Source: Pseudomonas lactis (lineage in GTDB: Bacteria > Pseudomonadota > Gammaproteobacteria > Pseudomonadales > Pseudomonadaceae). From it: a stretch of 64,000 nt of DNA. Numbering within the stretch: position 1 is the first letter of the stretch; the number at the start of each line of letters is the position of its first letter. The notes below the pieces were generated by a model that did no database searches, was not told where the DNA came from, and worked only from the letters and a program-made list of their open reading frames with translations. The stretch covers positions 1 through 64,000 of the forward strand of contig NZ_JYLO01000011.1 in NCBI RefSeq assembly GCF_001439845.1. Reading direction: 5' to 3'. Both the position numbers and the translations under genes were made by a program. This document shows positions 43,968-53,025 of this stretch, piece after piece.

Positions 43968-45314
43968 ATGAGTGCAGCCCAAAGCGTCGGTCCACAAGCG
44001 TTACCGGCACTGCAGGAACAAGTCGAGCAGATCCTTGCCGAGGCCAAGCGTCAGGGGGCCAGCGCCTGTGAAGTGGCGGTGTCGCTGGAGCAAGGGTTGT
44101 CGACTTCGGTGCGCCAGCGGGAAGTGGAAACGGTTGAATTCAATCGTGACCAAGGGTTTGGCATTACCTTGTATGCGGGCCAGCGCAAAGGCTCGGCCAG
44201 CACTTCCGCCAGTGGCCCTGAGGCAATTCGCGAGACCGTCGCCGCAGCACTGGCGATTGCCAAGCACACCTCCGAGGATGAAAGCTCGGGCCTGGCCGAC
44301 AAGGCGCTGATGGCCAAGGAGGTGCAGGATTTTGACCTGTTCCATGCCTGGGATATCACCCCTGAGCAAGCCATCGAGCTGGCGCTGACCTGCGAAGCGG
44401 CAGCCTTCGATGCCGATGCCCGCATCAAGAATGCGGACGGCACCACCTTGAGCACCCATCAGGGTTGTCGCGTCTACGGCAACAGCCATGGCTTTATCGG
44501 TGGTTATGCCTCCACGCGTCACAGCCTCAGTTGCGTGATGATTGCCGAAGCCAACGGGCAGATGCAGCGTGATTACTGGTACGACGTAAACCGCCAAGGC
44601 GATTTACTGGCAGACCCTGCAAGCATTGGCCAGCGTGCGGCGCAACGGGCTGCGAGCCGCCTGGGCGCGCGCCCGGTGCCGACCTGCGAAGTGCCTGTGC
44701 TGTTTTCCGCAGAGTTGGCCGGTGGTTTATTCGGCAGCTTCCTGGGGGCGATTTCCGGAGGCAACCTGTATCGCAAGTCTTCGTTCCTGGAAGGCGCCAT
44801 CGGCCAGAAGCTGTTTCCTGAGTGGCTGACCATCGACGAGCGCCCGCATTTGATGCGCGCCATGGGCAGTTCGTCGTTCGACGGCGATGGCTTGGCGACC
44901 TATGCCAAGCCGTTTGTCGAGAAAGGTGAGCTAGTGTCTTATGTGCTGGGCACTTATGCCGGTCGCAAGTTGGGCCTGCCCAGTACCGCCAACGCGGGCG
45001 GCGTTCATAACCTGTTCGTGACCCATGGCGATGAAGACCAGGCCGCGTTGTTGCGGCGTATGGGGCGTGGGTTGCTGGTGACTGAATTGATGGGCCATGG
45101 CCTGAACATGGTCACCGGTGACTACTCGCGCGGTGCGGCGGGCTTCTGGGTGGAGAACGGCGAAATTCAGTTCGCCGTCCAGGAAGTGACCATCGCCGGC
45201 AATATGCGCGATATGTTCAAGCAGATCGTTGCCGTGGGTAACGACCTGGAACTGCGCAGCAATATCCGTACGGGTTCGGTGCTGATCGAACGCATGACGG
45301 TCGCTGGCAGCTAA
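43968..45314 (+). CDS. pmbA: Metalloprotease subunit PmbA/TldE
   Basis: A 448-residue partner of TldD. It shares the TldD fold but lacks the HExxxH zinc motif, as expected for the non-catalytic TldE subunit. The C-terminal NMVTGDYSRGAAGFWVENG and EVTIAGNMRDMF motifs are typical. ATG at 43968 follows GGAG by a good spacing. A strong terminator follows. Confidence 0.94.
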   Translation: MSAAQSVGPQALPALQEQVEQILAEAKRQGASACEVAVSLEQGLSTSVRQREVETVEFNRDQGFGITLYAGQRKGSASTSASGPEAIRETVAAALAIAKHTSEDESSGLADKALMAKEVQDFDLFHAWDITPEQAIELALTCEAAAFDADARIKNADGTTLSTHQGCRVYGNSHGFIGGYASTRHSLSCVMIAEANGQMQRDYWYDVNRQGDLLADPASIGQRAAQRAASRLGARPVPTCEVPVLFSAELAGGLFGSFLGAISGGNLYRKSSFLEGAIGQKLFPEWLTIDERPHLMRAMGSSSFDGDGLATYAKPFVEKGELVSYVLGTYAGRKLGLPSTANAGGVHNLFVTHGDEDQAALLRRMGRGLLVTELMGHGLNMVTGDYSRGAAGFWVENGEIQFAVQEVTIAGNMRDMFKQIVAVGNDLELRSNIRTGSVLIERMTVAGS

Positions 45315-45332
45315 TCCTCCAGCACGTCCTCA

Positions 45333-45368
45333 AAAGGCGCGCCATCGCAAGATGGCGCGCCTTTTTTA
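45333..45368 (+). terminator. Intrinsic terminator after pmbA
   Basis: A 10-bp GC-rich stem (GCGCGCCATC / GATGGCGCGC, four-base loop) extended by A-T pairs and followed by TTTTTT. Confidence 0.92.
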
Positions 45369-45402
45369 TTGCAGCTCTTTTCGCAGGATCAATAGGCCAC
45401 TC

Positions 45403-45445
45403 TTGTTTTGATTCTCAATATCATTTAATAATAAATATCATTACC
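45403..45445 (+). promoter_or_regulatory. Fur-regulated promoter of fagA-fumC-orfX-sodA
   Basis: A promoter TTGTTT (45403-45408) - 17 bases - TAATAA (45426-45431) is overlaid by two adjacent Fur-box-like sites. 45427-45445 matches the 19-base consensus at about 14 positions and 45410-45428 at about 11. The homologous operon in P. aeruginosa is induced by iron limitation through Fur. Spacing to fagA is about 16 bases. Confidence 0.75.
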
Positions 45446-45460
45446 GAGTGAGTGTGGCTC

Positions 45461-45856
45461 ATGAGTTCTGTCCTGCATGAGGATCCCTATCTGGAAAGCT
45501 GGCGTTGGATGAGCCGCCAGATTCGCTGTGGCCTGGATCCCAATGAACCCCGCCTGATCGAGCATTACCTGAACGAAGGTCGGTACTTGGCGTGTTGCAC
45601 CGCAACCCATCCGTGGACGATCGCCGAAACCTCATTCCGCTTGCTGATCGACACCGCCGCTGATGTCGCCTTGCCCTGGCATTGGCGCTCCCTGTGCCTG
45701 GACCAGGCCTGGCGGCCACTGCGCGACCTGGAAAAACTCTCCCACTGTGCCTGCCGCCTCAAGCGCTGGCAGACCTTTGCCTGGCAATTGGCGAGCTGCG
45801 AATTACTGCCTTCGATTTCCGTTTCTGACTTGGTGCAAGGATCTAATGATGAGTAA
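45461..45856 (+). CDS. fagA: Fur-associated protein FagA
   Basis: A 131-residue protein with no recognised domain; it is rich in Trp and Cys (WRWMSRQIRCGLDP, CTATHPWTIAETSF, HCACRLKRW). It matches fagA by context: first gene of the iron-regulated fagA-fumC-orfX-sodA operon of Pseudomonas. Its function is not known. GTG at 45452 is an alternative start. Its stop overlaps the fumC start by 8 bases. Confidence 0.8.
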   Translation: MSSVLHEDPYLESWRWMSRQIRCGLDPNEPRLIEHYLNEGRYLACCTATHPWTIAETSFRLLIDTAADVALPWHWRSLCLDQAWRPLRDLEKLSHCACRLKRWQTFAWQLASCELLPSISVSDLVQGSNDE

Positions 45857-47225
45857 CACCCGTATCGAACGCGACAGCATGGGCGAACTGCATGTGCCGC
45901 AAGAAGCTTTGTATGGCGCACAAACACAGCGTGCGGTGAACAACTTTCCGATCAGTCATCAACCCATGCCGGCGCAATTCATCCGCGCCCTGATCCTGGC
46001 CAAGACCGCCGCCGCGAGGGTCAACGTCGACCTCAAGCAAATCAGCGAAGGGCAGGGCAAGGCCATTGTCGATGCCGCCCAAGGCCTGCTGGAAGGCGAC
46101 TACATGCAACACTTCCCGGTGGATATCTTCCAGACCGGCTCCGGCACCAGCTCCAACATGAACGCCAATGAAGTGATCGCGACGCTTGCCAGCCGTTTGC
46201 TGGGCGAGGCGGTTAACCCCAACGATCATGTGAATTGCGGCCAGAGCAGCAACGACATCATCCCCACCACCATCCACGTCAGTGCCGCGTTGGTGCTGCA
46301 TGAGCAAACGCTGCCGGCCCTGCTGCATCTGGTGCAGGTCATCGAGCAAAAAGCCGAGGCAGTTCACCCGTTCATCAAGACCGGCCGCACGCATTTGATG
46401 GACGCCATGCCGGTGCGCATGAGCCAGGTGCTCAACGGCTGGGCGCAGCAGCTCAAGGCCAATATCGGCCACTTGCAGGACCTGCTGCCGGCGCTGCAAG
46501 CACTGGCACAGGGCGGCACGGCGGTCGGTACCGGGATCAACGCGCACCCCGAGTTTGCCGGGCGCTTCAGCCAGCAACTGAGCCTTTTGACCGGGGTGAA
46601 GTTCACCCCTGGCAAGAACCTGTTCGCGCTGATTGGCTCCCAGGACACCGCCGTTGCAGTCTCTGGCCAGTTGAAAGCCACGGCGGTGTCACTGATGAAG
46701 ATCGCCAATGACCTGCGCTGGATGAACTCCGGCCCATTGGCTGGCCTCGGTGAAATCGAACTGGAGGCGCTGCAGCCGGGCTCGTCGATCATGCCGGGCA
46801 AGGTCAATCCGGTCATCCCGGAAGCGACCGCCATGGTGGCTGCCCAGGTCATCGGCAATGACACAGTGATCACCGTGGCCGGCCAATCGGGCAACTTCGA
46901 GCTGAATGTGATGCTGCCGATCATTGCCCAGAACCTGCTCAGCAGCCTGGAGTTGCTGGCCAATGCCAGCCGGTTGCTGGCGGACAAGGCCATTGCCAGC
47001 TTCAAGGTCAACGAACCCAAGCTCAAGGAAGCGCTGTCACGCAATCCGATCCTGGTCACCGCACTTAACCCGATCATCGGCTACCAGAAAGCCGCTGAAA
47101 TCGCCAAGAAGGCGTATCAGCAAGGCCGCCCGGTGATCGAGGTCGCCCTCGAACACACCGACCTGCCGCGCAGCCAACTGGAAGTCCTGCTGGACCCGGA
47201 AAAGCTCACGGCTGGCGGCGTGTAA
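45849..47225 (+). CDS. fumC: Class II fumarate hydratase
   Basis: A 458-residue, iron-independent fumarase converting fumarate to malate. The superfamily signature is GSSIMPGKVNPV, with TGSGTSSNMNANEV and the catalytic-His region GRTHLMDAMPV. Being free of an Fe-S cluster, it can replace iron-dependent fumarase when iron is scarce, which fits its Fur-type promoter. ATG at 45849 (second of two adjacent ATGs) has better spacing from AAGG. Confidence 0.96.
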   Translation: MSNTRIERDSMGELHVPQEALYGAQTQRAVNNFPISHQPMPAQFIRALILAKTAAARVNVDLKQISEGQGKAIVDAAQGLLEGDYMQHFPVDIFQTGSGTSSNMNANEVIATLASRLLGEAVNPNDHVNCGQSSNDIIPTTIHVSAALVLHEQTLPALLHLVQVIEQKAEAVHPFIKTGRTHLMDAMPVRMSQVLNGWAQQLKANIGHLQDLLPALQALAQGGTAVGTGINAHPEFAGRFSQQLSLLTGVKFTPGKNLFALIGSQDTAVAVSGQLKATAVSLMKIANDLRWMNSGPLAGLGEIELEALQPGSSIMPGKVNPVIPEATAMVAAQVIGNDTVITVAGQSGNFELNVMLPIIAQNLLSSLELLANASRLLADKAIASFKVNEPKLKEALSRNPILVTALNPIIGYQKAAEIAKKAYQQGRPVIEVALEHTDLPRSQLEVLLDPEKLTAGGV

Positions 47226-47252
47226 TCAACGACCCTGCTTTGGAGGCTCACC

Positions 47253-47681
47253 ATGGAGCACTGGAAACGCACGATCGAACGGGCCAATCGCTGCTTTATG
47301 GCGGGTGAGCTGGTTGACGCTCGCGAGGCCTATCTGCAAGCCCTGGCCCTGGCCCAAGTGTTGTTCGAACGCTGGGCGGATGCTGACGAAGCGGTGGCCG
47401 CTTGCGTCATTTCCCATCACAACCTGGCAGACCTGCACTTGCGTCTGAACCAGCCTGAGGAAAGCGCGGAATACCTGTGCGCTATTCATCAGCGCCTTTT
47501 GCAGACCATGCAGGACCCGCGCCTCAGCCCGTCATTGCGCGAGGCCGCGCTGCGCCAGAGCAGCAAGACCTACGTCGAGCTGCTGAATTTCATCAGCGAT
47601 CACGGCGAATACCCACGCACTCATCGGCTGCTGGGCAGTGCTGCGACGCCAACGTCCACGTCCCACTATGGAGCACATTGA
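47253..47681 (+). CDS. OrfX, TPR-like protein between fumC and sodA
   Basis: A 142-residue, all-helical protein of unknown function. The first ~100 residues read as two or three tetratricopeptide-like helical pairs (ANRCFMAGELVDAREAYLQAL, HHNLADLHLRLNQPEESAEYL), so it may bind a partner. Equivalent to orfX of the P. aeruginosa operon. sodA starts one base after its stop. Confidence 0.82.
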   Translation: MEHWKRTIERANRCFMAGELVDAREAYLQALALAQVLFERWADADEAVAACVISHHNLADLHLRLNQPEESAEYLCAIHQRLLQTMQDPRLSPSLREAALRQSSKTYVELLNFISDHGEYPRTHRLLGSAATPTSTSHYGAH

Positions 47682-47682
47682 T

Positions 47683-48294
47683 ATGACCTATACCTTGCCG
47701 GCCTTGCCTTACGCCTACGACGCCCTCGAGCCGCATATCGACGCGCAAACCATGGAAATTCACTACACCAAGCACCACCAGACCTACATCAATAACCTCA
47801 ATGCTGCGGTCGAGGGCACTGAGTTCGCCGGCTGGCCGGTGGAGAAGCTGGTGTCCAGCGTCCAAACATTGCCGGAGAAATTACGCGCTGCCGTGGTCAA
47901 CCAAGGAGGCGGGCATGCGAACCACTCGTTGTTCTGGGCGGTCATGTCACCTACAGGGGGAGGCAAACCCGAGGGCGCGTTGGGTAAGGCTATCGACGAG
48001 CAATTGGGTGGTTTCGACAGCTTCAAGGAGGCGTTCACCAAGGCGGCGTTGACGCGTTTCGGCAGCGGCTGGGCCTGGTTGAGCGTTACGCCGCAGAAAA
48101 CGCTGGTGGTGGAAAGCAGCGGCAACCAGGACAGCCCGCTGATGAGCGGCAATACACCCATCCTCGGTCTGGACGTCTGGGAACACGCTTACTACCTGCA
48201 ATATCAAAACCGACGACCCGAGTACATCAATGCCTTTTACAGCGTCATCAACTGGCCGGAAGTTGCCGCGCGCTATCAGGCGGCCTTGGCCTGA
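47683..48294 (+). CDS. sodA: Manganese superoxide dismutase
   Basis: A 203-residue dismutase. Metal ligands are His27, His81, Asp164 and His168 (DVWEHAYY). Gln149 in NQDSPL and the GGGHANHSLFW segment favour Mn over Fe. With fumC it forms an iron-sparing pair: both do not need iron and both are under the Fur-type promoter. ATG at 47683 is used, not the longer in-frame start. Confidence 0.95.
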   Translation: MTYTLPALPYAYDALEPHIDAQTMEIHYTKHHQTYINNLNAAVEGTEFAGWPVEKLVSSVQTLPEKLRAAVVNQGGGHANHSLFWAVMSPTGGGKPEGALGKAIDEQLGGFDSFKEAFTKAALTRFGSGWAWLSVTPQKTLVVESSGNQDSPLMSGNTPILGLDVWEHAYYLQYQNRRPEYINAFYSVINWPEVAARYQAALA

Positions 48295-48326
48295 CACTCA
48301 CTCCATAACAAGATCTAAGGCCGACT

Positions 48327-49220
48327 ATGGGCACTCAAACACTGGCGATCGGTAGCGTACGAATGTTTCGTTATGCGTTTGGCACGCTGCTGCTATTGGC
48401 AGGTACTGCGTTATTGGTGGCCCATGGGCTGGCCTGGTTGAACCTGGAACCGCGCATTCTGCGTGCTTTGCAGGGCGGGGCGATCTGCGCGCTCGGCACC
48501 GCGCTGGGGGCGGTGCCGGTGTTGGTGATTCGGCGCATGCCGATGGCGCTGAGCGATACCCTGCTGGGCTTTGGGGCTGGTGTGATGCTGGCGGCGACCG
48601 CGTTTTCCCTGGTCGTGCCGGGTATCGCGGCTGCTGAAAGCCTGGGGCTGTCGCCCTGGGGCGCCGGTGGCCTGATCAGCTTCGGCATCATGCTCGGGGC
48701 GTTCGGCCTGTACCTTGTGGACCGCAAAGTTTCCGGCGCCAGCCCGGAAATGCTGGTGGGTACACCGGATAAACCGGTTATCCCGCCGCGTATTTGGTTA
48801 TTCGTGTTTGCCATCATTGCGCACAACATTCCTGAAGGCATGGCTGTGGGTGTTTCTGCGGGCGGAGGCATGACGGATGCCGACAGCCTCGCCATGGGCA
48901 TTGCCCTGCAGGATGTCCCCGAAGGGCTGGTGATTGCGTTGGTATTGGCGGGAGCGGGAATGTCGCGGGTCAAGGCCTTCCTGATTGGCGCTGCATCGGG
49001 CTTGGTTGAACCGGTATTTGCGGTGCTTTGCGCATGGCTGGTGAGCCTTGCAGAAGTGTTGTTGCCGTTGGGTCTGGCGCTGGCCGCCGGGGCAATGTTG
49101 CTGGTAGTGACTCATGAAGTCATCCCCGAATCGCGCCGCAATGGCCATGAAAAGCTCGCCAGCCTTGGGCTGTGCCTCGGGTTTTGCCTGATGATGGTGA
49201 TGGATACGGCGTTGGGCTGA
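48327..49220 (+). CDS. ZIP-family metal transporter
   Basis: A 297-residue, about eight-helix inner-membrane protein. The conserved binuclear site helices are seen: HNIPEGMAVGVSAGGG and the next one ALQDVPEGLVIAL, as in ZupT-like ZIP proteins. Zn, Mn or Fe are possible substrates. Because it follows sodA by 32 bases in the same direction, manganese supply for SodA is an attractive inference. ATG at 48363 is a possible shorter start. Confidence 0.85.
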   Translation: MGTQTLAIGSVRMFRYAFGTLLLLAGTALLVAHGLAWLNLEPRILRALQGGAICALGTALGAVPVLVIRRMPMALSDTLLGFGAGVMLAATAFSLVVPGIAAAESLGLSPWGAGGLISFGIMLGAFGLYLVDRKVSGASPEMLVGTPDKPVIPPRIWLFVFAIIAHNIPEGMAVGVSAGGGMTDADSLAMGIALQDVPEGLVIALVLAGAGMSRVKAFLIGAASGLVEPVFAVLCAWLVSLAEVLLPLGLALAAGAMLLVVTHEVIPESRRNGHEKLASLGLCLGFCLMMVMDTALG

Positions 49221-49237
49221 GGATGGCTTTATCTATG

Positions 49238-49333
49238 TAGGAGCGAGCTTGCTCGCGAAGAACGCAAGAGCACCGCGTTAAACAACGATGCCCGCGTTAT
49301 CGTTGACGTTTTTCGCGAGCAAGTTCGCTCCTA
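49238..49333. repeat. REPIN, class A (paired REP)
   Basis: Class A arms with a spacer ending CGTTATCGTTGACG, the inverse of the spacer start at 4738 and 25471, so this copy is in opposite orientation. It separates convergent ZIP and npr genes. Confidence 0.9.
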
Positions 49334-49342
49334 CAGTAGGGG

Positions 49343-49615
49343 TTACTCGCCTTCGTCGAAGTAGTTGTTGATCAACTCGACCAGCGCGGCCATTGCTTCG
49401 TCTTCTTGCTCACCTTCGGTGCTCAGGTGGATCTTGGTGCCTTTCCCGGCCGCCAACATCATCATCGCCATGATGCTCTTGCCATCGACCATGGACTCTG
49501 GCGTACGCCCAGCACGGATCTGGCAGGGGAACTGCCCGGCCACTCCAACGAATTTAGCCGACGCCCGGGCGTGCAGGCCCAGCTTGTTGATGATTTCAAT
49601 TTCCAGAGCAGGCAT
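49343..49615 (-). CDS. npr: HPr-like phosphocarrier NPr (nitrogen PTS)
   Basis: A 90-residue HPr-fold protein. The phosphorylated His15 is in GLHARAS and the second conserved segment is KSIMAMMMLAAGKGT. It passes phosphate from PtsP to PtsN (EIIA-Ntr) in the regulatory nitrogen PTS. It sits 16 bases after rapZ in the npr-rapZ-ptsN-hpf-rpoN region, transcribed on the minus strand. Confidence 0.93.
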   Translation of the reverse strand: MPALEIEIINKLGLHARASAKFVGVAGQFPCQIRAGRTPESMVDGKSIMAMMMLAAGKGTKIHLSTEGEQEDEAMAALVELINNYFDEGE

Positions 49616-49631
49616 CGCGCAGGTGTTCCTT

Positions 49632-50489
49632 TCAACTCAGGTCGCGGTGGCGAACCTGGACGTTCTTGAGGGTTTGTTGCAGCACCTGGCCCAGCCGTTC
49701 AGTCAAATAGACCGAGCGGTGGTGGCCGCCGGTGCAGCCAATGGCAATGGTGACATAGGCCCGATTGCTGGCGGCAAAGCGCGGCAACCATTTGAGCAGG
49801 TAGCTGGAGATATCCTGGAACATCTCTTCTACGTCCGGTTGTGCGGCCAGGTAGTCGACCACAGGCTGGTCCAGCCCCGACTGATCACGTAATTCCGGCT
49901 TCCAGTAAGGATTGGGCAGGCAGCGAACATCGAACACTAGGTCGGCGTCTACCGGCATGCCGCGCTTGAAGCCAAACGACTCGACCAGAAACGCCGTCCC
50001 CGGCTCAGGCTGGTTCAGCAGGCGCAGCTTGATCGCATCGCGAAGCTGATACAGGTTCAGGTTGGTGGTGTTGATCTTCAGGTCGGCCAGGTCAATGATC
50101 GGCCCCAGCAGTTTGGTCTCGTCCTCGATGGCTTCGGCCAGAGAGCGGTTGGCACTGCTGAGGGGGTGGCGTCGACGGGTTTCGGAGAACCGCTTGAGCA
50201 GGGTTTCTTCGTCGGCATCCAGGTACAGCACATCGCAATGAATGTGCTTGACACGCACTTCTTCCAGCAGTTCCGGGAACCGCGAGAGGTGGCTGGGCAG
50301 GTTGCGCGCATCAATCGAGACAGCCACAAGTGGCTGTGCCAATTCGGTATGGATCAATGCACGTTCCGCCAGCTCTGGCAGCAGGCCGGCTGGCAGGTTG
50401 TCGATGCAATAGAAGCCGTTGTCCTCAAGCACATTGAGGGCGGTGCTCTTACCCGAGCCGGAGCGACCGCTGACGATGATCAAACGCAT
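49632..50489 (-). CDS. rapZ: RNase adaptor RapZ
   Basis: A 285-residue P-loop protein. Walker A is GRSGSGKST at residues 7-15; the C-terminal domain has the conserved GCTGGHHRSVYLTERL and CxxxxNPYW-type RCLPNPYWKPEL. In E. coli RapZ binds glucosamine-6-phosphate and directs RNase E to GlmZ RNA. It overlaps nothing and lies two bases after ptsN. Confidence 0.95.
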   Translation of the reverse strand: MRLIIVSGRSGSGKSTALNVLEDNGFYCIDNLPAGLLPELAERALIHTELAQPLVAVSIDARNLPSHLSRFPELLEEVRVKHIHCDVLYLDADEETLLKRFSETRRRHPLSSANRSLAEAIEDETKLLGPIIDLADLKINTTNLNLYQLRDAIKLRLLNQPEPGTAFLVESFGFKRGMPVDADLVFDVRCLPNPYWKPELRDQSGLDQPVVDYLAAQPDVEEMFQDISSYLLKWLPRFAASNRAYVTIAIGCTGGHHRSVYLTERLGQVLQQTLKNVQVRHRDLS

Positions 50490-50491
50490 GA

Positions 50492-50956
50492 TTACTGCCC
50501 GTTTTGTTCATCCAGGACAACTTGGTACAACGCTTCATTGCTGGAGGCGCTGCGCAGTTTGTCGCGTACATCCTTGCGGTCCAGCATGCTGGCGATCTGC
50601 CGGAGCAGTTCCAGGTGCGCATCGGTGGCGGCTTGCGGGACCAGCAGAACGAACAGCAGGTCAACCGGGGCACCGTCGATGGCGTCGAAGTCGATGGGTT
50701 TTTCCAAGTGCAGCAGAGCGCTGACCGGGGTATCGCAGCCTTCGAGACGGCAGTGAGGAATGGCGATGCCGTTGCCAAAACCGGTCGAGCCGAGTTTTTC
50801 ACGGGCGATCAGGGCTTCGAAAACATCTTGCATCTCCAGCTCAGGCACTTGGCTGCTGATCAGGTTGGCAATTTGTTCGAGGGCGCGCTTTTTACTGCCG
50901 CCCGGCACGTTCACGAGGGAACGGCCGGGGGTCAGGATGGTTTCAAGTCGGATCAT
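50492..50956 (-). CDS. ptsN: Nitrogen PTS EIIA protein PtsN
   Basis: A 154-residue EIIA-Ntr. The phosphoacceptor His is in GIAIPHCRLEG (His ~66). It regulates potassium uptake, carbon storage and other targets by its phosphorylation state. Placed downstream of hpf and rpoN as is usual. Confidence 0.95.
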   Translation of the reverse strand: MIRLETILTPGRSLVNVPGGSKKRALEQIANLISSQVPELEMQDVFEALIAREKLGSTGFGNGIAIPHCRLEGCDTPVSALLHLEKPIDFDAIDGAPVDLLFVLLVPQAATDAHLELLRQIASMLDRKDVRDKLRSASSNEALYQVVLDEQNGQ

Positions 50957-50966
50957 GGGGGGAGAG

Positions 50967-51272
50967 TTAACGACCTGTACCTTGCATCAGGTGCAGATTC
51001 TTTTCCTTATGCTTTATGAGTTGGCGGTCGAGCTTGTCGTAGAGCGAGTCGATTGCCGCGTACATATCTTCATGTTCCGCATTGGCGACGAGCTTGGCAT
51101 TCGGTACGTGCAGGGTGGCCTCGATTTTCTGCTTGAGCTTATCGACCTCCATGATGACCTGCACGTTGGTGATCTTGTCAAAATGCCCCGCAAGCTTGTT
51201 CAGTTTGCTCTCGGTGTATTCACGCAGGGGCTTGGTGACTTCCAGCTGGTGTCCACTGATGTTGACTTGCAT
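50967..51272 (-). CDS. hpf: Ribosome hibernation promoting factor
   Basis: A 101-residue, short-form HPF that binds the 30S decoding site and promotes 100S dimers. It starts MQVNISGHQLEVTKPLREY and has the beta-alpha-beta-beta-beta-alpha family pattern (KIEATLHVPNAKLVANAEHEDMYAAID). ATG at 51272 is used rather than an upstream in-frame ATG at 51326. Confidence 0.93.
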   Translation of the reverse strand: MQVNISGHQLEVTKPLREYTESKLNKLAGHFDKITNVQVIMEVDKLKQKIEATLHVPNAKLVANAEHEDMYAAIDSLYDKLDRQLIKHKEKNLHLMQGTGR

Positions 51273-51347
51273 ACAGCTTCTCCTTCGTTGCCAGTGCATA
51301 AAGCGGTGGGCAGGAATACCCACCACTGGAACGCTGTGGCCCGCCCG

Positions 51348-52841
51348 TCACATCAAACGCTTACGCTCGCTGGAAGGCGCGATCCCTAGGGACTCGCGGT
51401 ACTTGGCGACGGTTCGACGGGCGACCTGAATGCCTTGTGCCTCCAGTAAACCAGCGATCTTGCTGTCACTCAACGGCTTTTTCTGATTTTCCGCGGCAAC
51501 CAGTTTTTTGATGATCGCGCGGATCGCCGTGGACGAGCATTCGCCGCCTTCGGAGGTGCTGACGTGGCTGGAGAAAAAGTATTTCAGCTCATAAATACCC
51601 CGTGGGGTATGCATGAATTTCTGCGTGGTGACCCGGGAAATCGTCGATTCGTGCATACCGACGGCTTCGGCGATGTCGTGCAGCACCAGAGGCTTCATGG
51701 CCTCGTCGCCGTATTCCAGGAAACCGCGCTGGTGCTCGACGATCTGGGTCGCGACTTTCATCAGGGTTTCGTTGCGGCTTTGCAGGCTCTTGATGAACCA
51801 CCGCGCTTCCTGCAACTGGTTGCGCATGAAGGTGTTATCGGCGCTGGTGTCAGCGCGGCGCACAAAACCGGCGTACTGCGGGTTGACCCGCAGACGCGGT
51901 ACCGACTCCTGGTTCAGCTCCACCAGCCAGCGTTCGTTGTCCTTGCGCACGATGACGTCGGGGACCACGTATTCGGCTTCGCTGGATTCGATCTGCGAGC
52001 CCGGACGCGGGTTGAGGCTTTGCACCAGCTCGATGACCTGGCGCAAGTCATCTTCCTTGAGCTTCATGCGGCGCATCAGTTGGCTGTAGTCGCGACTGCC
52101 CAACAGGTCGATGTAGTCACTGACCAGCCGTTGCGCTTCGGTGAGCCATGGCGTCTTGGCCGGCAGTTGGCGCAGTTGCAGCAACAGGCACTCGCTGAGC
52201 GTGCGGGCACCAATGCCGGCGGGTTCGAATTGCTGGATGCGGTGCAGGACGGCTTCGATTTCGTCCAGTTCGATGTCCAGTTCCGGGTCGAAGGCCTCGA
52301 GGATCTCGTCGAGGGTTTCGTCCAGGTAGCCCTGGTTGTTGATGCAGTCGATCAGGGTGACCGCGATCAGGCGATCGGTATCGGACATCGGCGCCAGGTT
52401 CAGTTGCCACAACAAGTGGCTCTGCAGGCTCTCGCCCACCGACGTACGGGTGGTGAAGTCCCACTCGTCGTCATCGTTGCTCGGCAGGCTGCTGGCGCTG
52501 GTCTGGTAGACGTCTTCCCATGCGGTGTCCACGGGAAGCTCGTTGGGAATGCGTTCATTCCAGTCGCCTTCCTCCAGGTTGTCCACCGTCGGGGCGGTTT
52601 CCTGATAGGAGGGTTCCTGCACGTCGGGATTGGGTTTTTGCTCGATGTTGTCGGCCAGCGGATCTGCGTTGTCGAAGTCGTCGCCTTCTTCCTGGCGTTC
52701 GAGCATCGGATTGGACTCCAAGGCCTCCTGGATTTCCTGTTGCAGGTCCAGGGTCGACAATTGGAGCAGGCGGATGGCCTGTTGCAGCTGCGGTGTCATC
52801 GTCAGCTGCTGGCCCATTCTCAGGACTAGCGATGGTTTCAT
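51348..52841 (-). CDS. rpoN: RNA polymerase sigma-54 factor
   Basis: A 497-residue sigma-54. Region I (residues 1-50) is rich in Gln and Leu (GQQLTMTPQLQQAIRLLQLS), region II is acidic, and region III has the core-binding and DNA-binding parts. The RpoN box reads ARRTVAKYRESLGI near residue 477. It is first in the rpoN-hpf-ptsN-rapZ-npr series. The 184-base gap to lptB shows no gene. Confidence 0.97.
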   Translation of the reverse strand: MKPSLVLRMGQQLTMTPQLQQAIRLLQLSTLDLQQEIQEALESNPMLERQEEGDDFDNADPLADNIEQKPNPDVQEPSYQETAPTVDNLEEGDWNERIPNELPVDTAWEDVYQTSASSLPSNDDDEWDFTTRTSVGESLQSHLLWQLNLAPMSDTDRLIAVTLIDCINNQGYLDETLDEILEAFDPELDIELDEIEAVLHRIQQFEPAGIGARTLSECLLLQLRQLPAKTPWLTEAQRLVSDYIDLLGSRDYSQLMRRMKLKEDDLRQVIELVQSLNPRPGSQIESSEAEYVVPDVIVRKDNERWLVELNQESVPRLRVNPQYAGFVRRADTSADNTFMRNQLQEARWFIKSLQSRNETLMKVATQIVEHQRGFLEYGDEAMKPLVLHDIAEAVGMHESTISRVTTQKFMHTPRGIYELKYFFSSHVSTSEGGECSSTAIRAIIKKLVAAENQKKPLSDSKIAGLLEAQGIQVARRTVAKYRESLGIAPSSERKRLM

Positions 52842-53025
52842 GGCAGGGGCTTAACACCTTATTCGCCGGCGCAATGCGCCATCCACGACAGGGCGCGTGA
52901 GCGCCAAACATAAGCAAATTATATGCCTGATCTCGGGGCCTTTGCCTAGAGCGCGGTAACAATAAAAAAACCGAGGTTTCTATTGACTCCCGCGCGCTCA
53001 AGGGAAAAGCGCGATACCCCTGTGT

